Positions 1 to 11,331 of a DNA stretch of 64,000 nucleotides are shown piece after piece (position 1 is the first letter of the stretch; each line of letters opens with the position of its first letter). Source of the DNA: Magnolia sinica. Lineage: Eukaryota; Streptophyta; Magnoliopsida; Magnoliales; Magnoliaceae. The DNA is taken from contig NC_080577.1 of assembly GCF_029962835.1 (NCBI RefSeq), positions 23,170,501 to 23,234,500 of the forward strand. The letters are read 5' to 3'. Made by a program: the position numbers and the translations under genes. The notes beneath the pieces are model-generated. The model made no database searches and had not been told where the DNA came from. It saw only the letters and a list, made by a program, of their open reading frames with translations.

Positions 1-366
1 AACCAACGATTTTTAATCGTTCATTTACATGGACAATGTTTGGACGGTGCTGATCATCATTAGTGGGCCATGTGCCCAATAAAATGATAGTGTACAGTGA
101 CACACATATTACACCTACAACTATTGAAATGATTTTAAGTGTAATCCAAGCTCTCACTGTGGATTACAAACCCCCTCTAAGAGGAGATTAGAAACCCTAA
201 ATTACTTTATGCTGCCAAACAACTGGGGGATTTGAAATCCCCTCCAATCCATGGTGCCAAACAACCCCTAAGAATCTACCATCGGAGCAAGAGTAAGGAT
301 CTAAATGTGTGCTCACCTAAGATGGTGCCCATATGAGTAGGCCTCTCTCTTTATATATATATATAT
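1..366. other. Intergenic, no gene seen
   Basis: No coding region or RNA gene is visible. The part around 170-290 (pieces such as ccaaacaacccctaag) looks like the end of a small nonautonomous DNA transposon, but no partner end was found. A short TA run precedes the SINE target duplication. Confidence 0.5.
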
Positions 367-393
367 AAGTTTAATTTTGTAAACATTACGATG

Positions 394-590
394 GTTCACC
401 CTCATCCATAGCTCAAGTGGTAGATTGAGTGAAGATACCTCATTGCAACACTGAGGTCTTGGTATCGATTCCCTAGTGGGGGTGGCTAACAGGAGTGTAC
501 ACGGACGGTGCTTGCTTGTACCAACAAGCTAACCCCTAATAGTGCTTGCTTGTACTGACAAGCTAACCCCAAGTGTGTGTGTATATATAA
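394..590 (+). mobile_element. tRNA-derived SINE with imperfect flanking duplication
   Basis: A Pol III type internal promoter is visible: an A-box-like TAGCTCAAGTGGTAGA near 412 and a B-box-like GGTATCGATTCC near 459. The body then carries a short internal duplication (gtgcttgcttgtac twice) and ends in a GT/TA simple tail. Imperfect direct repeats at 367-393 and 591-617 (27 bp, about four differences) flank the unit and fit an old target-site duplication. Reading it as a SINE rests on known SINE structure. The family is not one I can name. Confidence 0.7.
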
Positions 591-617
591 AAGTTTAATT
601 TCATAAACATCATGATG

Positions 618-1450
618 TTTCATAAATTTTAGGCACCTTTGAACACTAACTCAAGATTTCAACAATCCCCGTGGATCTTACCATAGTGTTCTTCTACAAT
701 ATTTGTTACTTACTGATTTATTGCATGCACGTGCTTTAAGCAAATTACTTGCCCCTTGAAATCTCACCTCAAAATAATTTTAAAAGTTTTTTATTTTTTA
801 TTTTTATTATTTTTAAAAGCATGCCAATTTGGCAGAAAAGATCATCATTATAATGTAGCCTTATACTAATTAATTGGGGAATAGGAAGAAAAAAAGAATG
901 TCAGCAAATTACAATTTACTTAATGGTCATTAATTTAATGAAGAGAAATTACTTTAAAAGGGTATTTAAGTTTTTCCATTAGAGCAGAAGGCAAAAACAT
1001 GCAGCTAAAGTGAAGAAAAATAAGAAAAACCAATGCGCTTGAATTAGTGTAGAGTGTAGACAGGAAGAGAAGGTAAAAAAGTGTTTATCAAAATAACTTC
1101 CATCAGCGCGGACAGGATGAGAGACAGGACTAGCAAATAACTTAACAGTCATTAATTTATTAGAGATAATTCAAATATTGCAATAAGTAAAAGAATTAAA
1201 TAACCTCAAAAGTCCTTAATTCATTAAAGATTTTTAAAAAAAAAAAAAAAAACCTTAACAGCAATTCTTTTTTTTAAAAGATAAATAACAAGCAATAGTA
1301 AATAAAATAGAAGAACAATTAAAGAATAAAAAAATAAAAAGCAAAGGTAAATAGAAAATAAAAAACAATTAAAAGAATGAAAAACCCTTAAAAATCCATA
1401 ATTTATTAAAGATAAATAACCAGCAAGAACTAATTTAAAAAAATAGAAAT
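618..1450. other. AT-rich intergenic region
   Basis: This stretch is AT rich with homopolymer runs (poly-A near 1237-1252). The only open frame is low-complexity Phe/Leu-rich translation of A/T runs on the minus strand and is not a credible gene. The last part forms the 3' flank of the tRNA gene, which is transcribed leftward. Confidence 0.5.
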
Positions 1451-1474
1451 GCGGTGAGCGTGGATCGAACACGC

Positions 1475-1517
<43 letters not shown>

Positions 1518-1522
1518 CCCGC
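1451..1522 (-). tRNA. tRNA-Phe (anticodon GAA)
   Basis: Read on the minus strand, 72 nt fold as a full tRNA: acceptor GCGGGGA paired with TCACCGC, D arm GCTC...GAGC, anticodon arm CAGACTGAAGATCTG with anticodon GAA at 1489-1487, and T arm CGCGTGTTCGATCCACGCG-like. No intron and no encoded CCA are present. The acceptor contains a G-A mismatch at pair 5-68, which I recall as normal for plant cytosolic tRNA-Phe. It lies head-to-head with DPH1, about 125 bp upstream of that gene's TATA-like motif. Confidence 0.97.
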
Positions 1523-1647
1523 TGACATATATTTTTTATGTCCTATAGTTTATAATGTAATAAATTCTAATTGTAAGCTTCCATGACGTGATAAAATAAT
1601 CATCATCGTTTAAGTACATGTGTATCATCCACCATAGTCCGCCAGAG

Positions 1648-1655
1648 TATAAAAG
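1648..1655 (+). promoter_or_regulatory. TATA box of DPH1
   Basis: The sequence TATAAAAG lies 153 bp before the chosen DPH1 start codon, leaving room for a 5' UTR of roughly 120 nt. No other TATA-like motif lies closer. Assignment is by motif and position only. Confidence 0.6.
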
Positions 1656-1807
1656 CCTTTCTTGTTCACAAAAGCCATCTCTTCCTCCGCCTCTCGGGTC
1701 TCGAACCCCACCCCGTGAAATTCAGACCCGAAAATCTCACAGCCCACACCTCTCCGTTACTTTCCTTGAATAGGAAAACCCTAGAATTCTCCTTTCCTAC
1801 CCAAAAA

Positions 1808-3193
1808 ATGGAAGAGGAAAAACCCTCAAATCTTCCAATCCCCACCCAACAAAACCCTAGAAAAACGCCCAAACGCTTCTTCAAGACCCAAATCCCCGAT
1901 TCCATCACGTCTAACCCCGCCCTCAATGCCGCTCTCTCCCTCCTCCCTCCCAACTACAATTTCGAGGTGCACAAATCTATCTGGCGCATCTCGGCATCCG
2001 GCGCCAAGCGCGTCGCTCTCCAATTCCCCGAGGGCCTCCTCATGTATTCTCTCGTCCTCTGCGACATCTTTGAGACCTTTGCCGGCGTCAACGAGTGCTT
2101 CGTTCTCGGGGACGTCACGTATGGCGCGTGCTGTGTCGACGACTTCTCCGCCTCCGCACTCGACGCCGACCTCCTTATCCACTACGGCCACAGCTGCCTG
2201 GTCCCGATCGATGCTGTGAAGATCCCGTCCCTGTATGTCTTCGTCGAGATTGGGATTGATGTCGGCCACCTCGTCGATACGGTCAAGCTGAATTTCGGTC
2301 CGGGGAAGGAGAGGATCGCACTGGCGGGCACTATTCAGTTCTCGACTGCAATCCGGGCCGCAAAGTTAGCATTGTCAGATGCGGGGTTTGAGGCTATTGT
2401 TCCACAGTCGAAGCCACTGTCAGCTGGGGAGGTTCTCGGTTGCACGTCGCCTACAATTCCGAAGAACAGTGTCGATGCGGTTGTTTTTGTTGCCGATGGG
2501 AGATTCCATCTCGAAGCGTTTATGATTGCCAACCCGGGAATCAAAGCTTTTCGGTATGACCCGTATCTTAAAGTCTTGTTCTTGGAGGAGTATGATCATG
2601 CAGGGATGAAGGAAGCTCGGAAGAATGCAATTTTGAAGGCGAGGAATGCGGGTCGGTGGGGGATTGTGCTCGGGACTCTTGGACGGCAGGGGAACCCCAG
2701 GATTCTTGACCGGTTGCAGAAACAGATGGCAGAGAGGGGCTTTGTTTGGACGGTTGTGTTGATGTCGGAGATTTCACCAGCTAGGATTTCACTGTTTGGA
2801 GACTCTGTTGATGCCTGGATACAGATTGCATGCCCTCGGCTTTCGATTGATTGGGGAGATGCTTTTAGGAAGCCCCTGCTGACACCATTCGAGGCGGAGA
2901 TTGCACTTGGGCTCATTCGGGGTTGGTGGGAGAAAGGGACAGAGGTTAAAGTGTCGGTAAATTCAAAATGTGGAGATGGTGGAAAGGTAGATGGTCTGGA
3001 TTGCAAGCAAGAATCCTGCTCTAACTGTAACTGTGTTGAGGAAAGCAATGCGGATGGGGAGACAAATGGCCAGGATTATCCTATGGACTATTATGCTCAA
3101 GGTGGAGGGGAATGGAACTGCTCTTATTCGAAGAAGCCGTTACCTCCACATAGAAAGCCTCGGATTCATAGTGGTAATGGGAACATCTCTTAG
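1808..3193 (+). CDS. DPH1: Diphthamide biosynthesis protein 1 (ACP-histidine synthase subunit 1)
   Basis: The 461-residue product matches the DPH1/DPH2 radical-SAM family. Together with DPH2 it transfers a 3-amino-3-carboxypropyl group from S-adenosylmethionine to the target histidine of elongation factor 2, the first step of diphthamide synthesis in the cytosol. The three family positions for 4Fe-4S cysteines are visible in the contexts YGACCVDD, VLGCTSP and ACPRLSIDWG. The N-terminal part (KRFFKTQIPDSI, LPPNYNFEVHKSIWRI) and the GHSCLVPID segment are typical of DPH1 rather than DPH2. The frame is open 31 codons further up to 1715, but the start at 1808 (aaaaaATGgaa) gives the usual N-terminus and lies in a better context, so the upstream part is probably 5' UTR. 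The C-terminal tail is Cys/Asn rich and ends in a basic stretch. No intron interrupts it. It is the only clearly intact single-exon gene in the window. Confidence 0.95.
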   Translation: MEEEKPSNLPIPTQQNPRKTPKRFFKTQIPDSITSNPALNAALSLLPPNYNFEVHKSIWRISASGAKRVALQFPEGLLMYSLVLCDIFETFAGVNECFVLGDVTYGACCVDDFSASALDADLLIHYGHSCLVPIDAVKIPSLYVFVEIGIDVGHLVDTVKLNFGPGKERIALAGTIQFSTAIRAAKLALSDAGFEAIVPQSKPLSAGEVLGCTSPTIPKNSVDAVVFVADGRFHLEAFMIANPGIKAFRYDPYLKVLFLEEYDHAGMKEARKNAILKARNAGRWGIVLGTLGRQGNPRILDRLQKQMAERGFVWTVVLMSEISPARISLFGDSVDAWIQIACPRLSIDWGDAFRKPLLTPFEAEIALGLIRGWWEKGTEVKVSVNSKCGDGGKVDGLDCKQESCSNCNCVEESNADGETNGQDYPMDYYAQGGGEWNCSYSKKPLPPHRKPRIHSGNGNIS

Positions 3194-4194
3194 CTACTTC
3201 TCACATGCTTATATTGAAATTGCACTCCTTTCCAATATTATTATCTTGTTTTGGAGTGGACGAAATTTCTCTTAGGTTGTGTCAGACATAGCTGTAAATG
3301 TTAACTTGATAAAGGCTTCCCGAAGTGAAGGGAATTTTGTATGTGGTTGCTTAGTCAGTGAAGAAATAGAAAATGCTTTAAATTTTGAGGTACTCAATGC
3401 TTTGTGATATTCTTCTACATGAATTCTATCTGAAAGGAACTTTAAAAAAAATATTATATGCATCAAATTTCTCAACAAACTACCATTCGCTCCATAGTTT
3501 TGAAACCTGTGGGCTAGATATTTCTATGGATGCGAAAGATTTTCCTATGGAGGAAAGTATTTTCTGCATCTCTTGAACTCTGGAGAAGTATTTCCATGGG
3601 GGGGATATGTCCTTGAAGCATTACCAAGCAAACCCTTTATCCAGATTTACCTTGTAAACCTTGGATAGGAACTTATGCAGAGTTAAATTGTTGGCTGTTT
3701 TGGTGTTTCTAATCCTATCTTACCCAGCATGAGCAAAAGTGACAGAGCTTCATTGTTAAGTTTCATTCCCCTGAGATCAGCTTCATGGTTACATTTCATT
3801 TGTACATGGTGTTTAAAAAACAGGACAATGCTGATTCTATCTTGGTAGTTTGTATCTGGTGGTTGGCAATAGTTAAGACTTTCAAAGTGCTAAATGCTAA
3901 TGATCATTGAAACCGTTGCATGCCAGCGCCCTTAACAGTACTTTATGTATGTGCTGATTTTATTTACTTTATTTTTTGGTTTCTGACATCAAACTCTGCC
4001 TCCATGCTTGCGTCAAACAATACTATTCAACGACTTATCCAAAGCCTTGATTTTTCACTCTGTTCCATCTTGTATTCTACTTTATAGTGTCATATATTCT
4101 TTGTGAGGTTGTCACAGTCACTATGTATAGTTTGTTGCATAAGCTGAATGGCCTGAAGTTCTCAAAAGTACATGGTGACTCTTAGCATGCTCTT
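3194..4194. other. DPH1 3' UTR and intergenic DNA
   Basis: The first few hundred bases are presumably the DPH1 3' UTR, but no poly(A) signal stands out clearly. Small open frames here are short and unlike known proteins. Nothing else is supported. Confidence 0.4.
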
Positions 4195-4211
4195 AACCCT
4201 TCTCCCAGCAA

Positions 4212-4436
4212 CGGCAGATGTTTTAGAGATGAGTCTAAATCGTTGGAGTCCCTAGTGCGCAGAGCTAAGCAGTTTATTATAGAATGGGCTGCCAATGTAG
4301 ACAATCTAAAGGGCTGTAATCTTCTTTTCCTCGGAGCTTAGGTGGTCCGCTACCTCAGCGGCCCCGCTCCCTTGTTTTTTGTACCTGTTTCTTCCCTTTT
4401 AATATAAATTTTGTGACTCTTCAAAAAAAAAAAAAA
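4212..4436 (+). mobile_element. 5'-truncated LINE tail (or SINE-like retroposon) with 17-bp target duplication
   Basis: The insert ends in a run of about 17 A and is flanked by the exact repeat aacccttctcccagcaa at 4195-4211 and 4437-4453. This is the signature of target-primed reverse transcription. Its last ~100 bp (ctacctcagcgg ... cccttttaatataaatttt ... poly-A) resembles the 3' end of the LINE at 55060-55161 (ctatctcagcgg ... ccttttaatataacttcg ... poly-A). It therefore looks like a dead-on-arrival copy of a related LINE. No coding capacity is kept. Confidence 0.8.
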
Positions 4437-4453
4437 AACCCTTCTCCCAGCAA

Positions 4454-5107
4454 TTTGGGGTCAGCTTTTGAATAGTTAGATTGGCAGAAGTTTTTCACCC
4501 GGTTGCCTGCCAGACATCAACCTTCCTTTCTTAACTGGACTCTTGGAACTGGCCATAGCAGAGGCTCACGTTGGCCAGTCACATGTGAGCTTGGGTCTAC
4601 CCAGTATTGAACCAACTCAACTATTACATGCAAGATTTAATGGGGGAGCAAGTGAAGTAGGTCATGGAGAAAGTTGCCAGGCAACCTACTATGCACTAGG
4701 AGAGAATTCAGAGTAATGATGCAGAATTAAATAGATAACATATACTCGTTCCCAGATCTGCGGCATAAAAAAACTTGGGGAATCCATCATATCCTGAATC
4801 CCTGATGCACTGTCACCCGGGTGTCCATACACAGCTGTTCTGGGTTTTCATTGTGATAGTTCAGCTTTCTGTTTGGGCTGTGCCAATCATGCACTTGTTT
4901 CACGCGAGTTTTTATGGGACTCATTAATGTCTTCTTTTCATCATCAAATTGAGACTGATTAGGTTACTCCAAGAAGTTTAGGACTTTTCTAGAGGAATTG
5001 CAACTGTAGAACTAGAAGAGTCTCACTTCTTTCGTCATCCAATTGAGACCTCCAATTAAGAAAGGAAGGTGATTTGAACAGTCTCTGGGTCTCCACGTCT
5101 CTTTGGG
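4454..5107. other. Intergenic, no gene seen
   Basis: Mixed-composition DNA between two LINE-derived pieces. No open frame, RNA gene or clear repeat boundary could be supported. Confidence 0.4.
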
Positions 5108-5370
5108 TGGCTGACATTGAATTTTGATGGGTCTTTGGCGGGCAAAATACGCCCTTCCTGCTTTAGTGGATTCTAAGGGATGACAAAGCATCTATCTTGA
5201 TGGCTTTCTTGGGCCCAGGGCCCATTCCTGTTGGAAAGTTGAAAAAAAAAAAGAAAAAAAAAATGGAGCCTTTAGTCGTTAGGGAAGTGTTGAAAGGACT
5301 CACGGCAATGGTTTCTCTGGGCATAGTGACAAATCTTGCTCTCAGGAATTTCTCGGGAGATTTCCAAATT
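5108..5370 (+). pseudogene. RNase H domain relic of a non-LTR retrotransposon
   Basis: Broken frames give WLTLNFDGSLAGK, then RDDKASILMAFLGPGPIPVG, then a VREVLKGLTAMVSLGI segment. These match in order the plant LINE RNase H pattern (NFDGS..., IRD..., ...EL.AL..GL). At least one frameshift lies between the first and second blocks, and a poly-A/AAG run near 5242-5262 replaces the residues leading to the second acidic position. It is non-functional and probably a remnant of an older LINE on the plus strand. Confidence 0.55.
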
Positions 5371-7479
5371 TTGAGGGTATTTTTTTTTTCTCAGGATATA
5401 TTATCTGGAAAATGTTGCTAAAACTTTAAAGAACAATTTTATGATGAATTACTTAAAATTTTAAATAATTTTTGTTAATATTGGGATCATTTCATGATTA
5501 AAAATCTGAAGAAATTAAAAACTTCCAATATTTTGATAATCGCGGGATATTCTTAATGTTGATTATATTTTTCTCATCTCTCTAGGGAGATGATTATGGT
5601 AGGTGACTTGAGAAATATCATAACTTGGGATCAAGAGGAATTTGTACCGTGGGAGCCTAGTTTTGTGTTTGACGAGATCAACTGTCTGGCCTCAAGGTTA
5701 AACATTTTGTATCAAATCGTTGTGTAGCGGTTTTGGCCAAGGAGGGAGTGAATCTTCTGCCCTTGTGTGTAGGAAATCCATTTCCTCTTTCTGAGTCATG
5801 GAAACTTAGTTGTGCATTTAATGAGACCCACTATCCGGCCTCAAGGTTAAGTGTTTTGTTTGTCCATGTTAAGAGTAGCAAATGACGGTGTGGTTATTTT
5901 GGCCAAGAACAGCATGGATCTTCCATCATTGTGCCCAGGAAACCCGTTCCCTCTTGTAACGTTGTTTTCATTTTTCATGTGAGGGAGGGAGGGAGGGTGA
6001 TTACACCTGTTTGATGGGGTGCGCTCAGTTGACAGTTAATTTAATTTAATATGAATACAAAAAATAATACAACCTAAATATATATACTATGAAATATTAT
6101 TTATATATTTTATAAATATTTAAAAGTTCACATTAAAATGATACGTAACTATAATCCATATTATATGCATATACTTACAACATCATTAATATAAATTATA
6201 TATGACAAAATATATAAAGGAAATAAATATATAATAATAATAATAATAATAAGGCATTATAACATAGTATTTAATATTATAAGAGCATAATAGGTCATAT
6301 AATGCATAAGCTGGCCATCAATTTCTAGCTTAAGTTGTCCCCCCTTTTCTACCGTTGACGTTCAGTTTCAGGATGATCTGACCATTGGATCGACATAACC
6401 GACACCTAAAAACCTTGATTCGGTTGGTATGGCCCGCCCAAGCCTTGGATCTGCCCCATCCTTGGTCAAGGGCTTTGATCTGGCCCACCAAATGTAATGG
6501 ACGGTGGAGATTTATCAAAAACATCACGTAGGACCCCACTTAAGAGGATGCGTGTACACAGATGGTGCACACTCGCCGTGCACCAGGAGGGTTAGACCGG
6601 TCAGCACGGGCTGACCCGTGCTTCTCTAATAATGGTGAGTTTTTCTCTCTCCCTGTTTTTGCCAACGACGGACACCGTCCGTTTCTTTCTCACGGTGGCC
6701 CATCATCACAGCTCCCACGGTTGATCCAAACCGTCCATCTTTAGCGCAGCTGGGGCCTGACCACAAACTAGTGGTCCTCTCACGTAGACGTGAAATCGTA
6801 CGTACACAAACGTTGGTGCAGGCAGGCCCTACAAACACTAGTTTCCGAAAATGGAAACTGCCTCCACTGTTGCCAGCTCAACGATCCGAACAAAGAGGAT
6901 TCCTCTTATCCCAGACATCCGTTTGAGGACATCTCAACCGTCCAAACTCGGTTTCCACCTTAGCAAGGAAAACCACAACTGATTTTCATTCCTTCCCATG
7001 GTTTTGAGAAAACCAAATGGCAGTATTCAATCCGTGCCATCCAGTCCTCATCCAACGAGTGCTTAGGGCACGATTTAAGTCCGAGAATATGGTGTTACAA
7101 TGGGTCTCTCTCCCACGCCCTTGCCACAGCTCGTAATCAGCCATTTCCCTTCTCCACTAGAACCCATCACCCAAATCTCTCCCAAGCTTCAAGAATCCTT
7201 GCCTAAAAGCTTCCTAGGGCTTATATAAACCTTCCTAAAGGGTTGGATTGAGGGAAGGAATCATGTTATGCAAAACACCATTAATGGTCGTCTTCTTCTT
7301 CCCTGTTCGAGCCGCACCAGTTGCCTCAAATGGGGCAAGATCTAACCAGTTTGGATGCCCTCTAGTCACGACCAAAAGTGAATGTGAGAGAGGGTTTGAG
7401 GGAGAGTGTGTGTGCATGTTTGTGTGCGTGTTGCACCATTCTCAACCCAACCAAGTCACGGGTGCACCCGCCCTGGTTG
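5371..7479. other. Intergenic DNA, AT-rich then mixed
   Basis: Positions 6030-6300 are strongly AT rich with a short (TAA)n run near 6230-6252. 6330-7200 is of higher GC and contains fragments resembling foldback MITE ends. Open frames here are short, lack recognisable domains and differ between strands, so none is called. Confidence 0.4.
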
Positions 7480-8180
7480 CTAAGACAGGCCAACCGAGTT
7501 GGGCTTGGTTAGGGTCTGCTTCAGTCCTTGCTGGAATTCTAGCATATGAAAGGGAGGAAGGTTAAGACGAGGTGAAGAAAGAAAGAAAGAAAAGAGAAAA
7601 GGGAAGAAAGAAAGGATTAGAGAGAGAAAGGAAATGGGAGAGGGAAGAAAGGAGGAGATTGTAGGGGCTGTTCATGCCGAGCTCGGGTTGTGGCTAGGTC
7701 AAGTCCAGATTTGCTGGACGCATTTGATAGAAAGGAAGAAGATAAGGACGGGAAGAATGAGAAGGATGGGGAGTGGATTCGAGTTGGGAACCCGAATCGT
7801 GGCCGAGTCAGCGTCCGTGACTTGCTGGTGCGACTGCTTGACTCACTAGTTTAGGTTGTACAGATTAGACTGGGCCTAGTTTGGTCTAGCAAACTTGCCG
7901 GTGTGTAGGCCTGAGTGAAGTAGAAAAAGAAAGAAGAGAGAGACAAGAGAGAGGGGTTGAGACAGGGTTGCTGCCGAGTCAACTCGGCTGAAACCGATCT
8001 TGGATGGGTCAAGTTGGGTTTGGTCCGGGTCCATGTCTTACTGGACATTCCAGCAGGTGAAGAAAGAGAAGGAGTGAAAGGGAGGAAGAAAAGAAAGAAA
8101 AGAATGGGAAAAAGAAAAGAGAAAGGAGGAAGAAGTGTGATTGTGTCGAGCTGAGTCAACTCGACACGAACTGAGTCAAC
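7480..8180. repeat. Irregular purine-rich repeat array
   Basis: Degenerate units recur at irregular spacing: a motif around (c)ttgctgga, then GA-rich runs (gaagaaagaaagaaag), then a GAGTCAAC/CGAGTCAACTCG motif. Examples start near 7520, 7713, 7895 and 8040. The opposite-strand open frames are Leu/Ser/Phe-rich shadows of the GA runs. I could not tie it to a known element. Confidence 0.4.
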
Positions 8181-10178
8181 AAGGTTAGGATTTCCATTTA
8201 TTTCCAGATTCATCATCAGTCATTTTGATTTTAATTATATCGCTATTATTTTCTATCTATTGTAACAACTAATGTCATCTTAATGACACTGACTAGAAAT
8301 TATAATCAATATTATAATGTACTAGTTAGCTGTATGGATATTATTGTGATTTTTCCCATGTTAGCTAAGGTAAATTACAACACTAATGATATTAGTTATC
8401 ATAATTAATAATGCACCATCCTAAGGCTCAAACCCAAAAAAACCTAGGATAAAATCCTAAAAGCTAAGTAATCTAAGCTCTATGTCAATACCTTGAGCAC
8501 GGATAATGTGTTAGGTTTGAGCTAATTGTACATTTTCATAACTCATGGTGTATCATAATGTCTAGTATCGTGGCTAGACTCGCTATTATTGACTATTAGC
8601 ATTTGAAAATAGTTATCATGGGATTAGATTAATACTTGTTAATTAATATAATAAGTCATTATTGTATTATCAATAGTAAACATTCTATTTTATCACCTCT
8701 ATTATTTAATAGATTATTAGTTATTATAAGAACATTAGATATTGTTGTTACATATATATATATTTTAAAAATAAACTTGTGAACCATCATTACTAATGTT
8801 GATGGATTAATACTCCTATTATGAATATTACTCGATCCGTTGTACAATAAAAATAATAATATTAATATTAATAATAACTTGGGATTCAAATCCTAAAATC
8901 TAAGTTTAAAACTAAACCCTAAGGTAAAAACCCTAATTCTACACTAAAACCCTAAAAGATAACCCTAGGCTATGACCTTAAACCCTAGGTAGTGATTAGA
9001 ACTTGGACCTAATTGTACAAGTTCATGATTTGTGGTAGGATACAATTCTAAGGGTGCAAGCACTTAGCGACACTAGAAGGCGATTCAACGTATAAGGTGA
9101 TGATTCTTCCCCTTGAGCTTTCCATCTTCTCATTAGCTTAAGTTATAGTTTTTATTAAAAATTATAATTGATATCTCTCTCTTATAATCACATGTGTTAA
9201 TTATTGGGATTGAATTGTTATATTGCCTGCTTAATATTTATCCTGCATATTTATTCATGCTAGTGGATTATTTGTGGATTGCATATGGAACTTAAACTAG
9301 TACATCAGCGGGAAATCCTCACCTATAAATGTACACTCATACGTAGGATGTAACCCGATTGGTTGTGATTGAAATTGACCTTCGGCTTTGTGGTTATTGA
9401 ATGGTGGTTCAAATTGACTATTGATGTGGGCCTACCATCTAGAGTTGTTGTGTCCAATAGTTTTCAAGGTTGGTATTTTATCGCATGGTTTTGATACTCG
9501 CCCTATGTGGCCTATTTTGATATCGCCCTATGTGGTTTGTTTGATATTGCCCTATGTGGCTTTGTTCTGGTATTTTTCCTATATGGGTTCGATGTTTTAT
9601 ACCGTGCAACCATGTGATGGTAATCCCCATATACTGTAATATGATTGGCCACTAGTCGACGGGTTTCCATTGAACTTCCTAAGATGGTAGCCTCATGAGT
9701 CAGGGATGGTGGTAATGGGACACTATGCACCACTAAAGGAGTCGTGCCTCTATTTCGACGAAGGTCAGGGCATATGAACTTGCGGGATATGTAAATGCAA
9801 TACTGGAAGTTAAAAATCATTGAATCATGTCTAAAGTTCTACATATGTCGTGTGATCCTTCTCAAAATAGAAGTAGAGAACTTAAGAAGCTAGGGAAACT
9901 AATATAATAACCCGCATAACAAGCAACTGCATAACTGAACTAGATTAGTATTCTAAAAACTCATTAATGAGGAAGATAATTGAAAGAGGAAACTAATCCT
10001 TAGATGCTAAAATGACTAAGAAAACTAATGTTGCATGTAGACCATAGGGGTCTATAACCTATATTCGTGAACACTGCACACATGTGGGATCTACAGACAT
10101 TCTATCATAGCCAGGGATCCAATGCCACATATATGGACATATTGATGGACCGCTGTCTGAAATTTGTGCTCACGCTTA
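8181..10178. other. AT-rich intergenic DNA
   Basis: Scattered aaaccctaa words occur near 8900-8990 but do not form a tandem telomeric array. The segment 9050-9800 has the texture of a decayed LTR element, but no LTR pair, primer site or domain is visible. No gene is called. Confidence 0.35.
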
Positions 10179-10388
10179 GGGGGTGTTTGGATCGTAAGTT
10201 ACTTAAGCTACTTATGCCTTAAGTAGCTTATCTTGATTTCTACATATTAAACTGAAGTGATTAACTTACTTTAAATAAAAATGCTACTTATAATTGATCA
10301 TAAACCAAACTTGCTTATCTCAAATAAGTTACTTATCTACTGCTGTAAGTAGAAAAACTAACTTATTTGGTGGTATCCTAATGGGCCC
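10179..10388. mobile_element. Tourist-like MITE (PIF/Harbinger type)
   Basis: A 210-bp unit with related terminal sequences (GGGGGTGTTTGGAT at the left; GGGCCCATTAGGATA as reverse complement of the right end) is flanked by TTA at 10176-10178 and 10389-10391. A 3-bp TTA duplication and a GGG...TTTGG start are typical of Tourist MITEs. The interior is AT rich and partly self-complementary. Confidence 0.6.
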
Positions 10389-10453
10389 TTAGAGTGCCAC
10401 CTTGTTTAATGATGGTGGGACCAGATTACATTGATGGTATTAGCTCCAAACCA

Positions 10454-11242
10454 CTTGGCAGTTGGTTTCTACCAAGGCTGGCATGATGACATCTTAGGAA
10501 GAGACAGTTGGGGCCCTTTTTTCTTTTTTCTACCTAGCTAAGTACTGCAAGCTGATTTGATCACCTTTATCTTCTCGAATCCACGAGGAAAGAAAGCAGA
10601 AAATAAAAATAAATTCTAATAAATTCGAAATTGATTGATAAATAATTAAAAACGAGTTCATAACCCTTTAAATAAGGGTACCAAGCAATGAGAAAGAAAT
10701 CAGAATCAAACTACAACTCAAAACTCCTAGAATCCGCGACTTACTATTTATAGACGGCCGTGATGTCTACTAGTGCGCAAGGTTTTCGACCAAAAATAGT
10801 AAGTGTCCTATTTGGCTTCACCAAACCGTTCTCCTAATTATTCTAAGCTCTTTTCACGTTGGGCGCAACTCCTAAAGCCTGATGTATGAAGAGTTATAAT
10901 CAAACTAAAACGTACTATTTATAGTAAAAACGGAATTAAAATAGGAAAACGACCATCGATCCAGGGGTTTTTCACAATTTTAGGCTGCGCAACCCGGCGT
11001 AGCGGGGTTGGTTGGCTTCAATAGCTCGTTCTACCCCAAAATCATATATTTTACGTCGGATAACTCATTCCGGATTGCAAGATACGCCCGATTTAAGGTT
11101 CGATGGTCCGGATCACTTTTGCTTGGCAGTTGGTTTCTATCAAGGCTGGCATGATGACATCTTAGGAAGAGACAGTTGGGGCCCTTTTTTCTTTTTTCTA
11201 CCTAGCTAAGTACTGCAAGCTGATTTGATCACCTTTATCTTC
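10454..11242. repeat. 121-bp direct repeat pair around a 547-bp spacer
   Basis: Positions 10454-10574 and 11122-11242 are the same 121-bp sequence, with one difference that I can see (tctaCcaagg versus tctaTcaagg). The 547-bp spacer between them is unrelated to the flanks and has no open frame of note. The repeats do not start TG or end CA and no primer-binding site follows, so they are unlikely to be LTRs. A local segmental duplication is the simplest reading. Confidence 0.8.
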
Positions 11243-11331
11243 GTATCTTGATCAGCTGGAGCCTTGATGCTGCAACATCTAATGCTCAAGGAGACATTGA
11301 TATGGGTCTAATTTTCCCAGTATGAACTTTT

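Noticed and set aside
1224-1472. Minus-strand hydrophobic 82-codon open frame
   Set aside because: It is low-complexity Phe/Leu/Tyr from A/T runs and overlaps the tRNA gene.
1715-1807. Upstream in-frame extension of DPH1
   Set aside because: The frame is open, but these 31 codons do not resemble DPH1 N-termini and the ATG at 1808 gives the expected start. Treated as 5' UTR.
8880-9000. Possible interstitial telomere repeat (aaaccctaa words)
   Set aside because: The words are scattered and separated by other sequence, with no tandem TTTAGGG array.
10454-11242. Direct repeats as LTRs of a small retrotransposon
   Set aside because: No TG/CA ends, no primer-binding site, no purine tract and no target duplication.
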